Assembly (NCBI GenBank): GCA_018813085.1
Contig: JAHJCI010000010.1
Span: 1-9,414 of the forward strand
Reading direction: 5' to 3'
From: Candidatus Omnitrophota bacterium
GTDB taxonomy: Bacteria; Omnitrophota; Gorgyraeia; Gygaellales; JAHJCI01
DNA: 9,414 bases
Positions 5,620-9,414 of the stretch are shown piece after piece. A program made the translations under genes and the position numbers. The first letter of the stretch is position 1. Every line of letters begins with the position of its first letter. A model generated the notes under the pieces. It saw nothing but the letters and a program-made list of their open reading frames with translations. It was not told where the DNA came from and did not search any database.

Positions 5620-7627
5620 GCCCCTCTCCCTTATCTTCCTGATTATTATCATTCTCTGCCTGGCTACTCTAATAGCCACGAGTATTGTCAATATTATCTT
5701 AACTAAGTCTTTAAACCAGATAGAAAAAAAATTAAGTACGGTATTTAATCACCCGGTATCCATAAAAGGAATTTCTTTCCTGCCTCCTAATTATATTACC
5801 CTGCAAAATGTCAGTATCAATGAAAGGGTTGCTGATAAACAAAAGCAGCCAATCTCTATAGAAAAAATACGCTGCGCCTTTTCGCTTCCCTCCTTTTTGA
5901 AAAAGAATTTTATTATTACGCGAATAGTATTACAAAAACCCGGCATAAACTATGCATTTATTCAAGAAAACTTTGAGGAAATCTTAGCTATTATTAATTC
6001 CTTATATCAAGAGCAAGACATAAAAATGCTCATAAAAAAAGCTCGCTTAGAAATATCACAAAAAGATAATTCTTCAAGATATATCCGGCTTGATAGCACC
6101 CTTACGATAGCGCCTGATAAACATATCTACGGCTCAGGATTGCTAAGTTCGCAGGATTTTCGCGTTAAAACCGCAGGCGGTAAGTCTTGCTATATTCCTG
6201 CCCTAGAATCTCTAAATTACAACTTTCAGGTTTTCTTTATAAAAGATGAAGCGATAATAGAAAATTTAGAGCTTAAGAGCCAGCAATTTTACTTAAAGTT
6301 ATGGGGAGAGCACAAAGAAAAGATTTTAAACCTCAACGGGCACGTATCCTTTCGAGCCCTGCCTGAACAAAGAGCAACTCCTGATAATTCTCATCCAATA
6401 AATGGGCTTGAGCGATTTCTCTGGAAGCGCAAGAAAGAAAATTCTTCCGCCAGGGAGATCTCGGGAAACAGCATAGATATCTATGATTTATCTTGTACTA
6501 TCAAAAACGATTTTCCGGCTATACAAATAAAAGACCTGAGTTTCACCCTGGGTAATGTGCCGTTTAGGCTCAAAGGAATGCTTTCTCTTTCAGAAAAACC
6601 GGCATTAAACCTGCTCTTTTACTCTTTCCCTGATCAGAAAGAAGAATTACGCATAAATAACCCGAAAAGGTTCGATCTTGAACTTTCGGCGAACAAAGAG
6701 GAAGACAATTTTAACCTCACAGCTGGTTTAAAATTTATAAGAAAAACTAAAAACAGGCAATCCCCTCAAGAAATAGAAATAATAGCAAAAGGCATAGATC
6801 TGTTTAGTGATGCTGATAAAAAAATGAATACAAATATCCGCGCTGCTACCCTTTCCTATGTCTCAGGGGCTACTCTTTTTAACACCCTCTTCAGGGATTT
6901 TAATTTTCTTTTTGATTTTCAAGATGCTCTACTTAAATCCGTAAAATTTAATTCCGGCGTTTATGACGGATTCCTGCAAGGCGAAGCAATGCTGGATCTA
7001 TCGCGCATACCCTTCAGAGGCTCCCTTGATATGAAATTAGAACAAATCAGCGCTAATAAACTCCATGGCTTATTAAGTTATTGCGCCAAGATCTTCGGCA
7101 AAGTCTCAAGCAGAATTCGCTTCCTCACGCATCCTTGCCTGAAGCTAACCGGCGAGGTCACGATAAACGAAGGATTATTAGACAATATAATATTTTTTAA
7201 CTGGGTAGCAGACTTTTTTAATATTCCTTCACTCAATAAAATAGGTTACGAATCTTTATCTGCGGACTTCAGAATAGATAACAAAAGCATCAACCTTGAA
7301 AAGATTAATCTGAAATCTAAAAATATCAACTTTAATGGGTATTTCACTCTCCAGGAAGATAACCTGGTTGCAAGCGAACTTTCTCTATACCTGTCTAAAG
7401 AACTCCTGAAGACCTCTCCTAACTTCGTGCGTCTACTTAAGTACCTGGACGAAAGTTCATCTTCCGTGAATTTCGATTTTCAACTCTCTGGTTTATTTAA
7501 CGCTATGAACTTTAAATGGCTGGAGTCTGATTTTAAGCAATCGCTTCAGAAACTGCTTCCTGCTTATATGGAGAGGGGACTTGAAAAAGAGATTGAAAGG
7601 ATTATAGAAGCTATCTCGGGAAGATAG
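5591..7627 (+). CDS. AsmA-like inner-membrane-anchored envelope protein
   Basis: A 678-residue protein with one N-terminal membrane segment (about 12-37) after a short basic tail (R5, K6, K10), then a large beta-rich periplasmic region. Residues about 45-120 have the AsmA/TamB/YhdP N-terminal pattern: an amphipathic helix, then HPVSIKGISFLPPNYITLQNVSI. Residues about 455-605 match the AsmA C-terminal type, with repeating beta strands and the G-x-V-x-I-x-x-G-L-L turn (GEVTINEGLL, 521-530). A predicted C-terminal amphipathic helix (about 645-675) closes the protein. Known AsmA-like proteins form hydrophobic grooves bridging inner and outer membranes for phospholipid transport; that role here is inference. 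The ATG at 5591 lies inside the preceding gene, has no good Shine-Dalgarno and is followed by no alternative ATG before the membrane segment, so translational coupling is likely. The gene ends 5 nt before the stop of the convergent reductase. Confidence 0.8.
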   Translation: MSFSRKSPFKPLSLIFLIIIILCLATLIATSIVNIILTKSLNQIEKKLSTVFNHPVSIKGISFLPPNYITLQNVSINERVADKQKQPISIEKIRCAFSLPSFLKKNFIITRIVLQKPGINYAFIQENFEEILAIINSLYQEQDIKMLIKKARLEISQKDNSSRYIRLDSTLTIAPDKHIYGSGLLSSQDFRVKTAGGKSCYIPALESLNYNFQVFFIKDEAIIENLELKSQQFYLKLWGEHKEKILNLNGHVSFRALPEQRATPDNSHPINGLERFLWKRKKENSSAREISGNSIDIYDLSCTIKNDFPAIQIKDLSFTLGNVPFRLKGMLSLSEKPALNLLFYSFPDQKEELRINNPKRFDLELSANKEEDNFNLTAGLKFIRKTKNRQSPQEIEIIAKGIDLFSDADKKMNTNIRAATLSYVSGATLFNTLFRDFNFLFDFQDALLKSVKFNSGVYDGFLQGEAMLDLSRIPFRGSLDMKLEQISANKLHGLLSYCAKIFGKVSSRIRFLTHPCLKLTGEVTINEGLLDNIIFFNWVADFFNIPSLNKIGYESLSADFRIDNKSINLEKINLKSKNINFNGYFTLQEDNLVASELSLYLSKELLKTSPNFVRLLKYLDESSSSVNFDFQLSGLFNAMNFKWLESDFKQSLQKLLPAYMERGLEKEIERIIEAISGR

Positions 7628-7638
7628 TTTGTTTATTT
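7608..7638 (+). terminator. Possible weak terminator overlapping the AsmA-like stop codon
   Basis: AAGCTATCT (7608-7616) and AGATAGTTT (7622-7630) form a 9-bp stem with one G-U pair and a 5-nt CGGGA loop, followed by the T-rich GTTTATTT. The stem includes the TAG stop at 7625-7627. It is AT-rich, so only a weak candidate. It is the only hairpin I see in the 5-bp gap region between the convergent genes. Confidence 0.4.
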
Positions 7639-8535
7639 GCGGCTGGATAAATACTGAAATACGCTTAAAGAAGCCTTAGCGCCTTCTCCGCAGGCAATAA
7701 TAATCTGTTTCTCTCCCACGTCGCTAACATCCCCGCAGGCAAAAATACCTTCAATGCTTGTTCTGTTTGCGCGGTCGATTATTATTTCATTCGAATTGTT
7801 TTTCTTAACCTGCTCTATGAAACCTGAATTAGGAATATATCCGATTTCAACAAAAAGCCCCTCTACCTTCAAATCTAATTCTTTATCCTTCTCTTTAACC
7901 TTAATCCCCCTTAAGAAGGAATCGCCGTAAATATTCTGGACCTGGGCATTATTGAAAACTTCTACATTAGGAGCCGCCAGGGCTTTTTCTGCCATTACTG
8001 CATCTGCAGTTAAGCTTTCGCTGATATTTATTATATATACCCTGGGTGAAATCTTTATAAGCTGCAGGGCTGCATCCAGGGCAGAGTTTCCTCCGCCGAC
8101 TATAGCGACGGCCTTGCCTTTAAATAGAGGCCCATCACAGGTAGCGCAATAAGTAAGGCCTTTGTTTTTGTATGCCTCTTCGCCTTGTATATTCAAAAGG
8201 CGGGGCTTTGCACCGCTAGCAATTATTACGGCCCTGGACTGATATTCCCCCTTATCTGTTATAGTCTTTAAAGAATTTTCCTCTATTTTTATATCCCTGG
8301 CCTCTTCCGGCATATTCAGCTTTATATCAAATCTCTTTATATGCTCCTGGAATTTTAAGGCCAGTTCCGGGCCGGTTATAAATTGATATCCCGTATAATT
8401 CTCTATATCGCCGCTTAGAGCGGCTTGCCCGCCTATATCTTTAGCAATAACCAAAAGATTCATCCTCTTACGGGCAGCATAAACAGCAGCAGTTATCCCG
8501 GCCGGCCCTGCTCCTATTATAATTAAATCGTGCAT
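7633..8535 (-). CDS. AhpF-like thioredoxin reductase (probably NADH-dependent)
   Basis: FAD-dependent pyridine nucleotide-disulfide oxidoreductase, 300 residues, full length for the thioredoxin reductase family. FAD motifs GAGPAG (8-13) and GIFACGD (263-269), redox pair C130-A-T-C133 in TYCATCDGPLF, and dinucleotide motif GGGNSA (147-152) are all present. The HRR..R segment that binds the 2'-phosphate of NADPH in classical TrxB is absent: positions 169-178 read INISESLTAD, closely resembling the corresponding part of AhpF, as do GGGNSA and KQIIIACGEGAKASLS (276-291). NADH is therefore the more likely donor. The N-terminal double-thioredoxin-fold domain of AhpF is missing, and the glutaredoxin gene 1 nt upstream probably supplies that function. 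A comparable separate reductase plus glutaredoxin pair is known from Clostridium pasteurianum (Cp34/Cp9), where it reduces AhpC. Last gene of the redox operon. Fold and cofactor are secure; electron donor and target are inferred. Confidence 0.93.
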   Translation of the reverse strand: MHDLIIIGAGPAGITAAVYAARKRMNLLVIAKDIGGQAALSGDIENYTGYQFITGPELALKFQEHIKRFDIKLNMPEEARDIKIEENSLKTITDKGEYQSRAVIIASGAKPRLLNIQGEEAYKNKGLTYCATCDGPLFKGKAVAIVGGGNSALDAALQLIKISPRVYIINISESLTADAVMAEKALAAPNVEVFNNAQVQNIYGDSFLRGIKVKEKDKELDLKVEGLFVEIGYIPNSGFIEQVKKNNSNEIIIDRANRTSIEGIFACGDVSDVGEKQIIIACGEGAKASLSVFQYLSSRK

Positions 8536-8536
8536 T

Positions 8537-8773
8537 TTACAGACCTAATGCGTTAGCTATAGCTTGCTCGTCAAAGCCAATGATTATTTGTCCTTCTATA
8601 TCTAATGCAGGCACACTCATCTGACCGGTCTTTTGCTTCATTTCTTCTACTGCCGACTGATCGGAAGAAACATCAATATCCTGGAAGTCTACGTTTTTTT
8701 CTTTTAGAAACTGCTTTAGGCCTATGCAATACGGGCAGGTAGGAGTACTATATACCTTCACATTCTTAGCCAT
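8537..8773 (-). CDS. Glutaredoxin-family thiol reductase (CPYC)
   Basis: A 78-residue, single-domain glutaredoxin/NrdH-like protein. The N-terminal strand VKVYST leads to the dithiol active site C13-P-Y-C16, the conserved cis-proline is P55 in SVPAL, and the C-terminal GFDEQ (67-70) segment is typical of small bacterial glutaredoxin-like proteins. It probably accepts electrons from the adjacent reductase (1-nt gap) and passes them to a peroxiredoxin or other disulfide target, standing in for the N-terminal domain of AhpF. It lies 16 nt downstream of the rubrerythrin gene, in the same operon, and has a GGGGGAT ribosome binding site (complement of 8777-8783). No glutathione system is seen in the window, so glutathione dependence is not implied. 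Confidence 0.92.
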   Translation of the reverse strand: MAKNVKVYSTPTCPYCIGLKQFLKEKNVDFQDIDVSSDQSAVEEMKQKTGQMSVPALDIEGQIIIGFDEQAIANALGL

Positions 8774-8789
8774 TGCATCCCCCTTTTTT

Positions 8790-9266
8790 CTATAAACTAC
8801 TTTTTAAATCACTGAGTTGTTTCAGGTGCTTATGTTCCTGTTGAATTAATTCATCAACTATTTTATGGTCATATTCCGGAATAACCTTCCTCATGCCTTC
8901 ATAGAAAATAATTGAATCCTTTTCGAATCCTATGCCTAAATCAATTGCTTCTTGATCGCTTTTGGTTTTTTGGGCAACCTGGGTTCCTTTGTCTTTCTGA
9001 GTAAATATCTGCTCGCTGGCCAGGGTATTCATATATGTAAAATACTCTCCCTGGTAAGATTCCGCAGGTTCATATTTCTCTAGCGAATCCAATATCTTGC
9101 CAAAGACAACAATGTGTTTTTCCTCTTCCCCTGCAAGGTATTGAAATATTTCCTTTGCCTTTTCGCTCTTTGCCTGTTTGGCAACCGTATTATAAAAATC
9201 GCGGCCGTTCTTTTCAATCTGAACACCTAATTCTACTAATTCACTGCCTGCAAATATATTCCCCAT
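8790..9266 (-). CDS. Rubrerythrin-like di-iron ferritin-fold protein lacking a rubredoxin domain
   Basis: A 158-residue four-helix-bundle protein. Iron ligands appear as two related half-sites: Glu18 with E48-x-x-H51 (EEEKH), and Glu115 with E144-x-x-H147 (QEHKH). This is the rubrerythrin/ferritin-like arrangement, consistent with peroxide reduction in anaerobes. The usual C-terminal rubredoxin domain with two CxxC motifs is absent; the protein has no cysteine, so an external electron donor is needed. A long linker (about 65-105) separates the halves. The start at 9266 is chosen because AAGGAGGGA lies just upstream; a longer in-frame start at 9308 would add 14 basic residues encoded over that ribosome binding site and hairpin arms. 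It is the first gene of the operon with glutaredoxin and reductase. Peroxidase activity is inferred from family; it could be a more general ferritin-like protein. Confidence 0.88.
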   Translation of the reverse strand: MGNIFAGSELVELGVQIEKNGRDFYNTVAKQAKSEKAKEIFQYLAGEEEKHIVVFGKILDSLEKYEPAESYQGEYFTYMNTLASEQIFTQKDKGTQVAQKTKSDQEAIDLGIGFEKDSIIFYEGMRKVIPEYDHKIVDELIQQEHKHLKQLSDLKSSL

Positions 9267-9270
9267 AATC

Positions 9271-9279
9271 TCCCTCCTT
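9271..9279 (-). promoter_or_regulatory. Strong ribosome binding site of the rubrerythrin gene
   Basis: AAGGAGGGA on the - strand ends 4 nt before the ATG at 9266. It directly follows (no gap) the inverted-repeat arm at 9280-9286, so access to it could depend on RNA folding. Confidence 0.85.
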
Positions 9280-9329
9280 AAATGAGCAGACAATTTACGT
9301 TTACTCATTTCATTCGTTCCGTAAATTGT
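9280..9329 (-). promoter_or_regulatory. Interleaved inverted repeats in the rubrerythrin leader (candidate RNA switch or operator)
   Basis: Repeat A: ACAATTTACG (9290-9299) and CGTAAATTGT (9320-9329), a perfect 10-bp inverted repeat with a 20-nt spacer. Repeat B: AAATGAG (9280-9286) and CTCATTT (9304-9310), a perfect 7-bp inverted repeat with a 17-nt spacer. Each has one arm inside the loop of the other, so in RNA they are alternative structures or a pseudoknot. The last arm of B touches the Shine-Dalgarno. Repeat A could alternatively be a DNA operator with half-sites about three helical turns apart. Function is inferred. Confidence 0.5.
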
Positions 9330-9333
9330 AGTC

Positions 9334-9374
9334 CAGGGTGTCGTCTGGGGGACGTTCCCCCAGACGACACCCTG
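9334..9374. repeat. Perfect 19-bp GC-rich palindrome with 3-nt loop
   Basis: The arm CAGGGTGTCGTCTGGGGGA (9334-9352) is exactly complementary to 9356-9374 around CGT (9353-9355). At 13 of 19 G/C per arm it stands out from the AT-rich surroundings. No T run of terminator type follows on the - strand; on the + strand CTATTTTAT follows, a weak tract. It could be a dispersed palindromic (REP-like) element, a terminator for a + strand transcript, or a 5' mRNA stabilising hairpin of the redox operon. Function unknown. Confidence 0.8.
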
Positions 9375-9378
9375 CTAT

Positions 9379-9410
9379 TTTATAACACCTTGATATTAAA
9401 TACGTTACAA
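9379..9410 (-). promoter_or_regulatory. Weak candidate promoter upstream of the redox operon
   Basis: On the - strand a TATAAA box (complement of 9379-9384) lies just before the palindrome, with TTGTAA (complement of 9405-9410) 20 nt upstream, which is longer than ideal. If used, transcription would start inside or just before the palindrome, putting both hairpins in the 5' leader. The true promoter could lie elsewhere, including beyond the window. Confidence 0.25.
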
Positions 9411-9414
9411 GTCA

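Noticed and set aside
7952..8152. A + strand open frame inside the thioredoxin reductase gene.
   Set aside because: Antisense to conserved FAD/NADH motifs, with no recognisable product or ribosome binding site.
9267..9308. A longer rubrerythrin start at 9308 adding 14 residues.
   Set aside because: The extension runs across the inverted-repeat arms and a strong Shine-Dalgarno, adds a basic sequence unlike the family N-terminus, and has no good ribosome binding site of its own.
9305..9313. A two-codon upstream frame ATG-AAA-TGA on the - strand that overlaps the ATG at 9308.
   Set aside because: Too short and without a clear ribosome binding site; most likely chance within the repeat spacer.
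1..9414. Defence system, prophage, transposon, CRISPR array or biosynthetic cluster.
   Set aside because: No nuclease, integrase, transposase, repeat-spacer pattern or synthase motif was found; gene content is transport, envelope, carbohydrate/lipid hydrolysis and redox.

Overview
This AT-rich window looks like chromosomal DNA from a Gram-negative, probably anaerobic or microaerophilic, uncultivated bacterium. An AsmA-like envelope protein and a Sec-exported TPR protein argue for an outer membrane. A rubrerythrin next to a glutaredoxin/thioredoxin-reductase pair argues for anaerobic oxidative-stress defence. The overall style (short intergenic gaps, an NTE-type patatin, an archaeal/candidate-phylum-like GH1) reminds me of the Omnitrophota/PVC group, but that placement is inference only. 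I see no rRNA, tRNA, CRISPR array, transposase, phage gene or plasmid gene.

Layout, left to right. (1) Positions 1-1239 (+) hold the C-terminal part of a Na+/phosphate cotransporter with a fused PhoU-like tail, closed by a clear intrinsic terminator. (2) Positions 1365-1631 (+) encode a small two-helix membrane protein with its own promoter and a strong ribosome binding site. A hairpin at 1639-1673, apparently bidirectional, separates it from the convergent operon. (3) Positions 4830-1692 (-) form a two-gene operon: a compact cytoplasmic family 1 glycoside hydrolase, then, overlapping by 8 nt, a three-part protein with a cyclic-nucleotide-like domain, a MinD/ParA-like P-loop domain and a patatin phospholipase domain. 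(4) After a divergent promoter region, 5068-7627 (+) encodes an exported TPR protein and an AsmA-like membrane-anchored protein overlapping by 29 nt, likely an envelope assembly or lipid transport pair. (5) Positions 9266-7633 (-) form a redox operon: rubrerythrin-like di-iron protein, CPYC glutaredoxin, and an AhpF-like thioredoxin reductase lacking the usual NADPH-specificity motif.

The most unusual DNA is upstream of the redox operon (9280-9374). A perfect 19-bp GC-rich palindrome with a 3-nt loop lies 4 nt from a 10-bp inverted repeat. That repeat is interleaved with a second 7-bp inverted repeat whose last arm abuts the Shine-Dalgarno sequence. The interleaved stems are either mutually exclusive or a pseudoknot, which makes this a candidate RNA switch or operator for the operon. 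The most unusual protein is the cNMP/P-loop/patatin fusion, whose P-loop looks intact although its cyclic-nucleotide pocket and patatin oxyanion motif are divergent.
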